From assembly GCA_023974075.1 (NCBI GenBank), contig CM043801.1:4671769-4735768 (forward strand): a stretch of DNA of 64,000 nucleotides, in the 5' to 3' direction. The notes under the pieces are model-generated. The model ran no database searches. It worked only from the letters and a program-made list of their open reading frames with translations, and was not told the origin of the DNA. The first letter of the stretch is position 1. Each line of letters opens with the position of its first letter. The position numbers were made by a program, and so were the translations under genes. Origin of the DNA: Chaenocephalus aceratus (lineage: Eukaryota; Chordata; Actinopteri; Perciformes; Channichthyidae). Below, one piece after another: positions 19,044 through 30,165 of this stretch.

Positions 19044-20275
19044 CAAGGGCTCGACATTAAGGACTGCCCGATGGCCCGGGGCCATCTAGTATATCTAGTA
19101 TTTAGCTCGGGCAATGAAGCCTCACCTGCTTGTTGCCCGATCGGGCAATCTATTATGCCAGTATCATGCAGCTCGCGGATCCAGTAATGAGTGACCCGAC
19201 AGTAAAACTAAACATATCTATAACTCGTTTAGGTAGTTTGAGAGGTAATTAAAATAGCTACGTGTGATATTCTAACCTGAAGTGTGTGTTTTGTTCCGCT
19301 CACCGCTGCATGTGGTCATGCAGAGCTGCGTGTCGAGTCTCGACTCGTCAGCAGCAGCTGATCTCTCTCTCCCGTCAGATTAGACTTCACTCGCGTTTAT
19401 ATCCATATCGATCAGATCCAGCTAGTTCTAGCTAATGATATGACTACCTGCCTATTAAAAGACAACTACACAATAAGTGTCGCTATGCAACTGGATGAGG
19501 CCACAAAGTATAGCGCAGCATTATGCATTTGTTTACATGTCCACCGGAACCCCGAGGCATTACCAACAGATCAACGCACAATCAACCCATACAGGACATC
19601 TCTTTCTCCACATTAAGTGTTAGACATTAGAGTTGACTATTCTTGTCTGTCACATACTCTTCTTGTATGTCACATAAGTGGCGCAACTGAAGGGAAATTA
19701 TTTTGACCGAAGATATTTAGATTTGCCGGCTAACGGGAACTCTGACGTGTGCTTCGCGGATGCGCTCGGCTCCTCTCGACTGCTGCTCGGGTCTGCTCGG
19801 TCAGCTTCCGGATGAGGAGGCATTCGTTCGACCAACTTACAGTAGTTAACATTACAAACATTTTTAACAGGGGCCATAATAGTGTAAATAATGTTTGTTT
19901 TGGCAGTTATAACTGAATGTAATGTTTTCTACTTTTTTCCATCTGGGAAGGCATTTGCCTTCATCAGATGGAAAGTATTTTGACCAACAACTTAAGTATT
20001 TCTTCTAGCTATGCAGGGCATGCAAGCGAGCAAACACAAACAAGTGAAATGAAGAATAAAATTGAAATTGTACAATATAATATTGTGGTGGTTCATCTTA
20101 TAATTCAGTCTAGAGAATACACCAGACAGCATCTAAGACCTGCAAAAATCAAAATTTTCTAGGGGGACGTGCCATTTCGTCCGCGTGCATTTTTCAGGGC
20201 AATCTCTATTGGGCTCAGGGCCATCTGTAAATTAGCTTAGATGGCCCACATTGCTTCTCACTGTTCTCAGGTCAA
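19044..20275. mobile_element. Nested hAT-like insertion of the 'GGGCTCGACATTAA' type
   Basis: It starts at about 19047 with AGGGCTCGACATTAAGGACT followed by GCCCGATGGCCCGGGGCCAT. The same left end style (CAGGGCTCGACATTAAATGG) is at 35883. The right portion has GGGCTCAGGGCCATCTGTAA and GATGGCCCACATTGCTTC. The inverted relation between GATGGCCC words at both sides supports a transposon, but I cannot fix the exact right end or a duplication. Confidence 0.55.
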
Positions 20276-20380
20276 ATATGTATATTTGATTAAAAATGCG
20301 ATTAATTTCGATTAATTAATTACAAAGCCTCTAATTAATTAGATTAATTTTTTTAATCGAGTCCCGGCTCTAATTTATAG

Positions 20381-21711
20381 CCATTGATTTATTGGCATCA
20401 ATGCAAACAGTCTATCAATCAATCGTCTGCAATGCACCGATGCGATGTACAGATGTAGCGCTTCATTTCAGACGCCTACCCGTGCGGGTCCGTGATCGAC
20501 ACGGGGTGGGACCCTGCTGAAAAGGAAAACCCCCCCGCAGGACTTGAAACGCCCCCTTGATAAATACATTTAATTATAATGAAACCAGCTGCAATGGATC
20601 ATGGATCCACCAGGGGGAGCCGTGAAAAGCTGCCACACTGGAACTCATGTGAAATAAATAGCTGATCTACAGGTATCTGATATAGCGGATATTTGTTAAG
20701 ATCCATGTAGGATAGGATCATATTCCGTGCTAAATAAGAGACATGTAATCATTTCCTAAACATCACCATGTTTTTATTTAACAAAATAATGTTTAATTCA
20801 CGTTGGCGTGAGTACAAAACCATCGCTATGTTTTTAGATCAGGAAATGCATCCAGGCTCAAACAAACAATTTTCAATCATCATCCTCACGATCATTTAAT
20901 GTATCATATGTTCGCGAGTTGAAATTAATGCACTACATTTAATCCACGTGAGTTTACAACAACAAAAATAATCGCTTTGTTTTTATATCACATCCGACCG
21001 GAGGAAAATGCAGCGGCTCTCACTACCGATCATCCTAATCCCACGGGCAAACAATAATATGTACAGTGTTAATAGTTTACTGTATTATTAGTGTCTAATA
21101 TTACTGGGGATTTCGGAATGGTACTGGATTTTGATTTATTGTATCGGCTTCATATCGCAATATATTCCCGAAGTCTGAAATGCAAAAATGACCCACATTA
21201 GGGCAATTCACCCTACATTTAATCATTCAAACAAAATCATATTTTGTTTATTTTTAACGAAATAAATGTGGTTTAATCCACATAATTTACTGTGTTAATT
21301 GTTTACTGTAGTATTGTGCACATTACTTTTCGCTGCTTGTTGCACCTGGTTAGAAGCTAAACTGCATTTCGTTGTCTCAGTAGGCCTACCTGCAATATGT
21401 GCAATAACAATAAAGTTGAATCTAATCTTGAGCAGGAACAAATGTATTTAGGCTACTTAGTACATATCTGACATAAACGATTAAACACATTTGTGCATTC
21501 TTTAAACCGAGTCAAGCCGAGTCCGGAGGTGGCGGCACATTAAAGTGTGCACCTGATTGTTTAACTTGAAGGTGCCTGATGACATTTAATCATTCAAACA
21601 AAATCATATTTCGTTTATCTTTAACGAAATAAATGTGGTTTAATCCACATAATTTAGGGCTACTGTGTTAATTGTTTACTGTAGTATTGTTTAACTTGAA
21701 GGTGCCTGATG
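20381..21711. repeat. AT-rich stretch with a 100-bp local duplication and a LINE-like tail
   Basis: ACATTTAATCATTCAAACAA and about 100 following bases occur at 21214-21316 and again at 21582-21691. TTTAACTTGAAGGTGCCTGATG occurs at 21560-21582 and 21690-21711. Between them, 21331-21427 has GCATTTCGTTGTCTCAG and CAATAACAATAAAGTTGAAT, a tail style common in fish LINE 3' ends. No gene is seen in the rest. Confidence 0.65.
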
Positions 21712-22762
21712 CAGAGTCCTGCACGGGTCTGATTTTCAAGACCTGCTCCCGCCCCGCGACGTGCAATACCGAACCCGCCCCACTACCCTCACATATTGCC
21801 AATTAGTGCCGCAACCCGACCCGTCGGCACAAGATCCGCAACCCGATCCGAACCCGCATAGCCTAGCCTATATATGAGTAGTGAAAACGTGCAATTATTA
21901 ACACATTCAGTGGCATAGTTGTCTCAAAAAGCGTGGGATGTTGGTTATTTCCTCCATCTAGGATGACACCAAAAGCCTCCCAGACGTTGTATTTCGCTCT
22001 TGAGGAAGTGTTATTGAAAATGCTGTATTCTCCACTATGAGCTTCACCTCAGCCATTTCGAATGTGGCGCGCACAGCAGCAGATTGATGCGCTGCAGAGG
22101 TTATGATTATGCGCGCCCCAGTGAGATGATAGTGAACTGTTCATGAACGTGTCCTGAAAAGTTCATGAAATATCAGTGAACCATATTCATGAACAGCTCA
22201 TAAACAGCTCATAACAAAGTTGATGAACTGTTCATGAAATGGTCATGAACATTAAATGGCACTAGGGCAGTTCATGAACTACTCATGAAACTCCTGTGCT
22301 GGAATGGTTCATGAACAATTCATGGTATATGGTTTTAGGCAGGTTCATGAACAATTCATGAAATGTAGTTTTCAGCGAGTGTGTAGGGATATTCAGTTTT
22401 CAACCAAGAACATTTCAAGAATTGTTCATAAACATATCAATAACTGTTCATAACAACGTCATGAACCGTTCATGAACAGGTCATACCCAGTCACTGAATA
22501 TAATTCAATGGCTGGCTATGAACTGTTCATGAACTGTTCATGAACCATTGACTGTGGGTCAATTGGCAACCATAGCAAACAACAATTATGTCAATCACAA
22601 TGGAACTTTACTCAAATTAACAAACAAACATACATGTATACAGGTGGAGCACTACAATTAATCCTATCACTATTTGAAGCACAGTTCTTGACACTCAGCT
22701 GCACAAAAAAATGTTGTTACGGGTCCCAAAAGCTTGGGTACCACAGCAACAATAAATGATTT

Positions 22763-22832
22763 CTGTAGAAAACAGAAAAGTGTAGCAGCAATAATTATAC
22801 AAAGGATCCGGTTGATCGTCTGGATTGCTTCT
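22763..22832. repeat. 70-bp direct repeat, first copy
   Basis: CTGTAGAAAACAGAAAAGTG through GTCTGGATTGCTTCT is repeated at 24152-24221 with about two substitutions. Confidence 0.9.
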
Positions 22833-22967
22833 TATTCAAAATTCAAAGTACACAGTTACATTCAAATAGCTGAACTTTACAAACATCACATTTCTCCATT
22901 TAAGTTATCTGTCTGTCAGTCAATTACTGTATCTCAAGGAGAAGTTCAACATAGTCAATATAAATGA

Positions 22968-23770
22968 TTACATTACATTGCATTTAGCTGACGCTTTTAT
23001 CGAAAGCGACTTACAATAAGTGCGTTCGACCAACAAAATACAAACTTGAAGAAAACAGAATCATAAAGTACATCAGGTTTCATAGAGCAAAAACATTTCA
23101 AGTGCTACTCAACTGGCTTTAGGTAAGCCAGTCCATAAGTGCTTTGTTAGTAGTTCTATTGCTCGAAGTGGAGTCGAAAGAGATGAGTTTTCAGTCTGCG
23201 CCGGAAGGTGTGTAAGCTATCTGCTGTACTGGTGTCAATGGGGAGCTCATTCCACCATTTTGGAGCCAGGATAGCAAACCCACGTGTTTTTGCTGATGGG
23301 AACTTGGGTCCCCTTTGCAGCGAGGGTGCAGCGAGCCGTTTGGTTGATGCAGAGCGTAGTGCACGCGCTAGGGTGTACGGTTTAACCATGTCCTGGATGT
23401 AGGAAGGGCCAGATCCATTCGCAGCATGGTACGCAAGTACCATTGTCTTGAAGTGGATTCTAGCAGTTACCGGAAGCCAGTGAAGGCAGCGGAGGAGCGG
23501 CGTGGTGTGGGAACATTTAGGAAGGTTGAAGACCAGATGAGCCGCTGCATTCTGGATGAGCTGCAGAGGTCGGATGGCACATGCAGGTAGACCAGCCAGG
23601 AGGGAGTTGCAGTAGTTTAGGCGTGAGATGATGAGAGCCTGGACCAGAACCTGCGTGGCTTTCTGGGTCAGCTGGGGACGCATCCTCCTGATGTTGTAAA
23701 GCGTGTATCTGCAGCAGCGGGTTGTAGCAGCTATGTTTACAGTGAAGGACAGGTTGTTATATATAAACAC
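22968..23770 (-). mobile_element. L2-type LINE 3' fragment, minus strand
   Basis: The fragment holds the C-terminal part of ORF2 and the 3' tail. The tail at 22968-23020 (TTACATTACATTGCATTTAG, GACGCTTTTATCGAAAGCGA) is the typical fish L2/V-SINE 3' sequence. The 5' part is missing. Confidence 0.9.
23156..23770 (-). pseudogene. C-terminal part of L2 LINE reverse transcriptase ORF
   Basis: An open frame of 204 codons begins in the region just after the reverse-transcriptase core. Recognisable family words in order are ATTRCCRYTLYNIRRMRP, LIISRLNYCNSLLAGLP, IRPLQLIQNAAAHLVFNLP, LRCLHWLPVTARIHFK, LAPKWWNELP and FRRRLKTHLFRLHFEQ, then the stop. The frame is intact over its whole length, but the catalytic YADD box and the endonuclease are not present because the LINE is 5'-truncated. 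It cannot be a working gene. Its tail is shared with the SINE at 16995. Confidence 0.88.
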
Positions 23771-24151
23771 ATAACGCTATCAAATAATACTTTCTATCAA
23801 TATATCTATCTTTACCAAATATAACATATTATGGAGATCACAAAAATACACTGTCAATGTTAATAAACAAAAAACAAGGCAATGTGCCTACAAGACTGCA
23901 CTCAGGTAAACAAAACATATTACCCGTGCGCAGCAGCTAACCTGCCTGCGAGCCTTCGCTCAGGTCACATTTACCCAGGCGCGGCTGAAGCCCGCGAAAA
24001 TGGCATCTATTGTTGCCGACAGTTTAGTATTTTTAAAATACCGTTACTATGTCAAACATGCTCAAAACCTTCTGACACACTCTCCTAAACATCTCCAACA
24101 TCATATCTAATTCACACAAGTTAACATCGATCATTTTCATTATGTACTGAC

Positions 24152-24221
24152 CTGTAGAAAACAGAAAAGTGGAGCAGCAATAATTATACACAGGATCCGG
24201 TTGATCGTCTGGATTGCTTCT
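24152..24221. repeat. 70-bp direct repeat, second copy
   Basis: Partner of 22763-22832. The 1.3 kb between them contains the L2 fragment. Confidence 0.9.
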
Positions 24222-25434
24222 GAGGAGGGGGTGCCGGTGTCCCCCCTAAAATAACCCAGATGTCACCGCTCACCTGCCAAAGGTTCCACCTTGGCGCTAC
24301 TTACTCGTACTGCTTCTCAAACAGTACAGATAAACCATAAAATGATATGAATGTCACCAAAATAAATACAGATAATGTTCAGTTTCAAATTCACTATTGT
24401 TTTGTTTTAAGATTAAAAGTTTTAAAAAAGAAAGAAATGTTCAAATAGTAGATGAATATTCAAGAGGTCTTTAAAAACCTGATCATCAACAGTTCATAAA
24501 ATGCTCATGAATATTCCAAAATATTCTGAACTTACCACAATCATCCAAAATTCATGAAATGCTCATAGTCATGAAAAGTTCATGAAATACTCATGCACAC
24601 TTTTTGGGGTTTTAATTATAATGTTGTGATTGGCTGGATCATGAAAAGTTCATAAATTGCTCATAAAAGTCTGTCATGAGCAAAACAGGAACTTTATATG
24701 AACGAACAATGTTCATAAAAATGTCATGAACTGCTCTTTAAAATGGTTCATGAGCATTTTAAGAATTTTGGTTCATGAACATGACAAGTGAACATATAAT
24801 GAGTTGTTCATGAATGTTTCATGAGTGCTCATGAACAGCTCATAAAGTCATGAACTCCATCTCGCAGGGACGGTCCCGCGGGGGAAAAGTCTGAGGATTT
24901 AAACATTAAACTAAATTATTATTATTTTAATATATTTATTATGCAATACCCGCGACCCGACCCGCATCATCTTTGTTTTACCCAGAACCGAACCCGTAGA
25001 AAAGCGTTAAAATACCATCCGCGAATTGTTTGCGGGTCACCCGATGCAGGACTCTGGCCTGATGTGAACATTTCCAGAAGAACTCTAGCTTGAATGGCCT
25101 TTGTATGTATACAGTAGGCCTACAGTATAGCCCAACCATGTACACCTTCCTTTTATCCTGTCCAAAGTTTGAATTGGATAAAGGTAATGGTTATCGATGG
25201 TGCTTTTATAGCCTATTGTATAATAACTGTGTGATTTATATTGCTTTTCAAATGCATATATGGCCACCCATTTACACGGCTCTTCCCGTCAAGAATATGA
25301 ATAGAAGTTAGGTAGATCACTTTATATTTCTGCAAATTAATTTTTAATCACACACGTCTCCTCACGTCTCCCCGTCCTGAAAATGATAAAAAAAATAAAA
25401 AGAGGAAACCATTTTTAAGTTCAGTTTTCAACGT

Positions 25435-25440
25435 TTTATT
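25435..25440 (-). promoter_or_regulatory. Candidate polyadenylation signal AATAAA
   Basis: AATAAA on the minus strand lies about 37 nt past the stop of the candidate exon at 25477-25629. Confidence 0.4.
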
Positions 25441-25476
25441 TAAAATAACTGACATAACAGACACCATACTGTAGGC

Positions 25477-25629
25477 CTATCTGCTGCGGAAACCAGGACG
25501 AGCTATTTCGGGATCTGTTTTTCGGGGGCTCCTCAGTCTCTCATTTACCCGGCTCCTGATCTTATGCCACTGGTCAATGTTCAGATTTGGGAACCAATTG
25601 GAAACATAGGACTCAATCTTTTTCAACCT
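25477..25629 (-). CDS. Candidate last coding exon of an unidentified host gene
   Basis: On the minus strand a pyrimidine-rich tract (CCTTCCTTTTTTCCCATCAAG) forms a good splice acceptor ending at 25630. The frame that follows reads RLKKIESYVSNWFPNLNI and ends DPEIARPGFRSR before TAG at 25477. The 50-residue product is charged and has no repeat character. A polyadenylation signal follows at 25440. No transposon ends surround it, and upstream exons are not seen in the next kilobase. I do not recognise the protein. It may be a genuine terminal exon with the rest of the gene to the right, or chance. I claim only the splice, stop and polyA arrangement. Confidence 0.35.
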   Translation of the reverse strand, partial: RLKKIESYVSNWFPNLNIDQWHKIRSRVNERLRSPRKTDPEIARPGFRSR

Positions 25630-26746
25630 CTTGATGGGAAAAAAGGAAGGTGTAAATGTTTGAATGATGAATAAACAGTGAGGAGGGGTACAGTATGAAT
25701 ACACTAGATATACACAGCAGCCCAGCCTGTGAGCAGTATGAACACCAATGAGCGCTCAGCTCGACATACCAGCGAGTCGAGAGAGAGATAATCTGCATTA
25801 TCTCTTTTGGTTTGATTAGGACACATCCTGGGGATTGTGTTTACAAACATTGACCAGACCGTTCACCAGCCCCCACCCCCCATGTTGCCTATGCTGTCCT
25901 GTGTTGCGAACTCTTTGTTTAAAACGAATTGGCCATCGGAATGTGTGGAGGAATTCTCCCAAGGGTCACATTCCACAGCTCTCCCCCCCCCCCACTCCTG
26001 TGATCTCCCATCCCCCAGTCTGTAGGTTTTTGTTTGCATATTATATATTATATTTACAGCCCTTAAGATACACTTTTATGTTTAACAGCTGACCACCATG
26101 ACATACTTTGTTTTAGTAGATTTCGCATGAGAGCAAAATATATATATATATATATATGAGCATTAAATTATATGAATATGAGAACAAAATGCATGAATGT
26201 GTGAGTGACAATATATGAATGTGTGCATTGAAATAGGATAATATGTGAGCAAAATGTATGAATGTGTGGGTGTAAATATATACGTGTGTGAGAGTGAAAA
26301 TGTATGTATGTAAAAGGAGAATATATGTGTGTAAGAGTGAAAATATGCTGCATTTTGAATGTCCGATAGTCCACCATTTCCACCGGAAATATCAAACATT
26401 TAATAAAAGTGAAAAACAATGAACAAGACTTAACGTATTCATCATAATTAATTATATTTATTTTGTTTGGCTGTAGGATTTTTGACTTTGTTTAGAGCAG
26501 TGATCTTCTACTATATGAACATTTTGGAACCAAAATCACAAAAAAAACGTAAAAACAGATTTTGAAAATGATATTATTTTTCATATAGGTAACACAAACA
26601 TACACAACGAAACCATTTAAAAGCTGGAAATATATACATGGGATGTCACTATGATAATGTGAAAGTTTGATTGAGGTAGCATGGGATTTCATTCTGATAA
26701 GGCAAAAGTGTTATATTATAAATATAATACAAATATATATATATAC

Positions 26747-27758
26747 TAGTGCTGTCAAAATTATCGCGTTAACGGCGGTAATTAATTTTTTGAATTAATT
26801 GCGTTAAAATATTTAACGCATTTAACGCATGTGCAGAATGGCCCGCCCCATACATGCCACCAGTGGCAGCGCCAGGGTATGGCTGGGGTAGGCTACACCC
26901 ATACCAAGAAATGGCTTAGCCCCACCATGAAAAATGATGTTAAAGTAAGCAAAATAAAGTCTGCCAACTCGCGCGGAGTAAATTGCACAGACAGTTAGTA
27001 AGGTTTTGAAAACTTTTGTCACGTAGTGATCGTCTTCTCAATAGAACATCTTTGATAACGGCGTGGTGTTGTTGCAGGAAGTCCCGACGGAGAATACTCT
27101 TGCTGTAGTACAGGGCAGAGCCATATAATAGTAATAATATGGCTCTGGTACAGGGGTGCACATAACTGGTACGCAGGTTATGTGCGTAATCTGAAATGCG
27201 TACCGTCACTTGTGTCACAAAGCGCATTTGCGTACCGACGTACTTGTGAAGCTTTTCCAGAAGGCGGTTAGATCACCGGACGACAGAGTCGGTCTCCGCG
27301 TGCACAGACAGGCTGCTGTTAACGTCGGTCTGTACAACGGAACTGTGCCAAAACTACGCCAACCGGCTGCGGAGGGAGACTCCCCCCTTCACTGGAGAAC
27401 TGCGCTAAAACAGCTGATCACAACGTGCACACTCCCCCCCCCCCCCCTGTCGACTTTCCTGAAGTACTCTCCCGTTGATAGAAATCAACACGTCATGAAT
27501 TAAGACCCCACGGTTTGATGATTGATAGGTGTGTGGGTTGTCTTTCATTTTGACATGTAGAAAAATGTTATAATAAACATAGATACTGTATGTTAAATGG
27601 ATATATCCGCCTTCTTTCATTTATCTTTCCATTCCCACAACAATATACATACATAAATGGCATATTTTGGACATAGTTCGAATGGTGATTAATCATGATT
27701 AATTAATTTTTAAGCTGTGATTAATCTGATTAAAAATTTTAATCGTTTGACAGCCCTA
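26747..27758. mobile_element. hAT non-autonomous element, 8-bp target duplication
   Basis: The ends TAGTGCTGTCAAAATTATCG (26747) and TTTTAATCGTTTGACAGCCCTA (to 27758) are inverted. The duplication ATATATAC is exact at 26739-26746 and 27759-27766. Subterminal TTAACGCATTTAACGC and GATTAATTAATTTTT words resemble the elements at 17569 and 18510. Inside are pieces that look like further insertions: CAGTGGCAGCGCCAGGGTAT at about 26860, and CAGGGGTGCACATAACTGG at about 27150. Their far ends are not resolved. No transposase is seen. Confidence 0.92.
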
Positions 27759-27766
27759 ATATATAC

Positions 27767-28190
27767 ACATTATGTACAAAAATCAGTTTGTTCTGTCTTT
27801 ATCTGTGCCACGCTTCAAAGCGGTTTCTGTCAACTACGACACAGAGGGCAACATCACAGGTTCCTCCTCCTCCATGTCAAAAAACAAGCTTAAAGCTTGA
27901 CTCACGTTCAGAGTTCTCTTCATCATAGTTGAATCTTCAAAAACTCTAAATCTATCTAACTATATCTAAATACTCAATGTTTGTATGTCACTTTACTTCA
28001 ATCGCAGTCTCCCGCGGCTTCTCTTCGTCTCCCGCCGCCTGTCTTCGTATATCTTCGTCTCTCTCCATTTTCCCGCCGTCTCTCTTCGGTTCCCGCCGTC
28101 CCTCTTCGGTTCCCGCCGTCCCTCTTTGTCTCTTTTCGTCTCGTTTCGTATCACTCCGTTTACCTGATTACCTCACCCCTCCCTGGTAAA
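27767..28190. repeat. CT-rich stretch with a short TTCCCGCCGTCCCTC tandem
   Basis: CTTCGGTTCCCGCCGTCCCT is present twice in tandem at about 28084-28124, with relatives on either side. No gene is seen in 27767-27980. Confidence 0.6.
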
Positions 28191-28830
28191 TACATCCTGT
28201 TGAGGAGAATCTACAGTTTCCAGTATTTTCCGTTTCGTAACATGATAAAATACGGCGAAGATATTAAAATATGTGCTTCCATTATTCATACTTCTGAAAT
28301 ATATCTGTATTAACTTTATATCATCGTATGTCCGTGTTTATTGGGTCTTTTTGCATGAAACAAAGACTGGCATATAGTTTCAAGCCAGTACTTTCGACAG
28401 AAATACACATATACATCCTGTTGAGCAGGATCTACAGTTTCCAGTATTTTCCGTTTCGTAAAATGATCAAATATGGCGAAGATATTAAAATATGTGCTTC
28501 CATTATTCATACTTCTGAAATATATCTGTATTAACTTTATATCATCGTATGTCCGTGTTTATTGGGTCTTTTTGCATGAAACAAAGACTGGCATATAGTT
28601 TCAAGCCAGTACTTTCGACAGCAATACACATATACATCCTGTTGAGCAGGATCTACAGTTTCCAGTATTTTCCGTTTCGTAAAATGATCAAATATGTGCT
28701 TCCATTTTTCATACTTTTGAAATGTATTACCTTTATATCATCGTATCTCCGTGTTTACTGGGTCTTTTTGCATGAAACAAAGACTGGGATATAGGTTAAA
28801 GCCAGTACTTTCGACAGAAACACACGGCAA
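28191..28830. repeat. 221-bp satellite, about three tandem copies
   Basis: TACATCCTGTTGAG starts at 28191, 28412 and 28633, giving a period of 221 bp. Copies one and two differ at only a few positions (for example GAGGAGAATC versus GAGCAGGATC). Copy three has an internal deletion of about 45 bp and more substitutions. Short open frames recur with the repeat and are not genes. Confidence 0.93.
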
Positions 28831-29195
28831 TGTTGTTCGGTCTGTTGTTTTTATGCGGCACCGGCTTGAACAGGTCATGTGATCTGATCACGCCGGCCTG
28901 ACGGTCGACTCCAAAGGGTTAATATTGAATACATATAAATATTTTTACAACTTGTATTTAGAAATACTCTGTTGTAATTATTGATGCACACATGTGTTCA
29001 TCCATTCAATGTGGCATCTGCTATAATGGGGTTAATGTATGATATTACTTAATAATACAATACATTATAATATATGATAATTACATTTTAGTTTTATTCA
29101 TTTCTTATTTCATAGTTTCTCATTATTATTATTTGTATCACTCATCTTATTTTTGATTTTATTAATCTGTGTGAATATGTGCTGTCCTGTTTTTC
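28831..29195. other. No gene recognised
   Basis: AT-rich sequence after the satellite, with no clear ends, repeats or exons. Confidence 0.4.
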
Positions 29196-29199
29196 ACTC

Positions 29200-29272
29200 T
29201 CACCCTGTTGCTGTTTGAACTACTGAATTTCCCCACGGGATTAATAAAGGTCCATCTTATCTTATCTTAATG
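29200..29272 (+). mobile_element. LINE 3' tail with TATCT repeats
   Basis: GAATTTCCCCACGGGATTAA, then TAAAGGTCCATCTTATCTTA, is a widespread fish LINE tail. No coding part precedes it. Confidence 0.6.
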
Positions 29273-29869
29273 TATAAATTGATTTAATTCAATCTACTGT
29301 ACTGTGTAAAAACACCCCAACAATATTACAAGAAATATACTGCATAAAGCAAACTATATACTTTATTTGATCTAAAATATTGTCTTTGTGTATTTTGTGA
29401 ATGAAGCGCCATCTCATGGTTAAATCCTGTAATTGAACAAATGGGGAAAAAGGGCAACGCCCTCTAGCAATTTGGCAACACCCCCAGCCACTGGCATCCG
29501 CTGGGCTTTTGACTGGGACACACCCATTTGAGTCTGATCTGGAGTGCTACATCTGTAAAGGCAACTTTAGATAACGTCTATAAATCTGCACAAACACCAG
29601 TATGTGGATCTGTGGCCTCCAACAAATGTGCGTTCAGTCTAGAGTCAAGCTGTGCAGTATGTGTCACTGAATTAATTAAACAGAGCGTTGGGGAAAACAT
29701 AATTAATCTTCCATTATATCTATTTGTAATGATTGAAATAGTTAAGTAAAGATATAATTGATTATCCAGCACTACTTGTAGTATTTTTCTCTCTCCTTTC
29801 ATTTCCTATCCTGTCTGTGAGTGGATTTGAGGCTGGCATCAACAGATACACGATTCTGTTACAATTCAA
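29273..29869. other. No gene recognised
   Basis: No inverted ends or exons supported. Confidence 0.4.
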
Positions 29870-29874
29870 GTTTT

Positions 29875-30165
29875 AAAAAAAAGGACATTTATACTGCGCT
29901 TTTCCAGTCTTGAAACCCCTCAAAGCGCTATTACTTATACATGTCAGCAATCACCCATTCCCACCCCATTCATACAGAGGCAGACACAAGATTTCCATTG
30001 CTCAGGAGAATTTCACACAACATTCACGCACTCCGGCCATCAGAAGCAAACTGGGGTTAAATATTTTGCCCAAGGACACATCGAAATGTTCACTGCAGGG
30101 GGTCAAACCACCAAACCTCCAATAGAATGGTGCAGTGATGATGTATTTTAGTCGGCCAACCCGGA
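29875..30165. repeat. Common fish interspersed repeat ('GCGCTTTTCCAGTCTTGA')
   Basis: Words such as TTTATACTGCGCTTTTCCAG, CAATCACCCATTCCCACCCC, CATTCATACAGAGG, TTGCCCAAGGACACATCG and GGGGTCAAACCACCAAACCT belong to a well-spread teleost repeat. Its right part (ACCTCCAATAGAATGGTGCA, TGATGATGTATTTTAGTCGG) recurs in altered form at 38850-38900 and 36345-36375. Confidence 0.6.

Larger units (their letters stand above)
18510..20372 (+). mobile_element. hAT element with ZBED-like start, 8-bp target duplication, internally invaded
   Basis: The ends are TAGGGCCGGGACTTTAACGC (18510) and TTAATCGAGTCCCGGCTCTA (to 20372). The target duplication ATTTATAG is exact at 18502-18509 and 20373-20380. The left part encodes a BED finger protein up to about 19043, after which unrelated sequence begins with GGGCTCGACATTAAGG. 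The right subterminal region resumes at about 20275 with GATTAAAAATGCGATTAATT. The interior is therefore another insertion. Confidence 0.92.
22117..24869. mobile_element. Unclassified insertion dense in the palindrome GTTCATGAAC
   Basis: The related element at 5532-6015 gives the uninterrupted text (GATTATGCACGGTCCCGCGG when reversed), which places the insertion boundaries near 22116 and 24870. The insertion begins CCCAGTGAGATG and ends, in reverse complement, CCCTGCGAGATG, a possible 12-bp inverted end. Both outer 400-bp zones are filled with TTCATGAAC, TTCATGAA and CTCATGAA words, at least a dozen on each side, in both orientations. No clear target duplication is seen. The middle holds an L2 fragment and a 70-bp direct repeat. 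No transposase is recognised. Confidence 0.75.
21712..25056. mobile_element. hAT element with 8-bp target duplication, split by a large insertion
   Basis: The ends CAGAGTCCTGCACGGGTCTG (21712) and ACCCGATGCAGGACTCTG (to 25056) are inverted. The target duplication GCCTGATG is exact at 21704-21711 and 25057-25064. Only about 590 bp belongs to this element (21712-22116 and 24870-25056), matching the copy at 5532-6015. The rest is the palindrome-rich insertion. Confidence 0.94.
25065..26740. other. Low-repeat stretch with one candidate exon and an AT-rich decayed tandem repeat
   Basis: Apart from the candidate exon at 25477-25629, I see only C-rich runs (25870-26000) and, at 26140-26345, a degenerate repeat of ATGAATGTGTG, ATATGTGTG and GAGTGAAAAT words. 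Confidence 0.5.

Noticed and set aside
28191..28830. Regular repeats considered as a CRISPR-like array
   Set aside because: The unit is 221 bp without distinct spacers, and the genome is eukaryotic.
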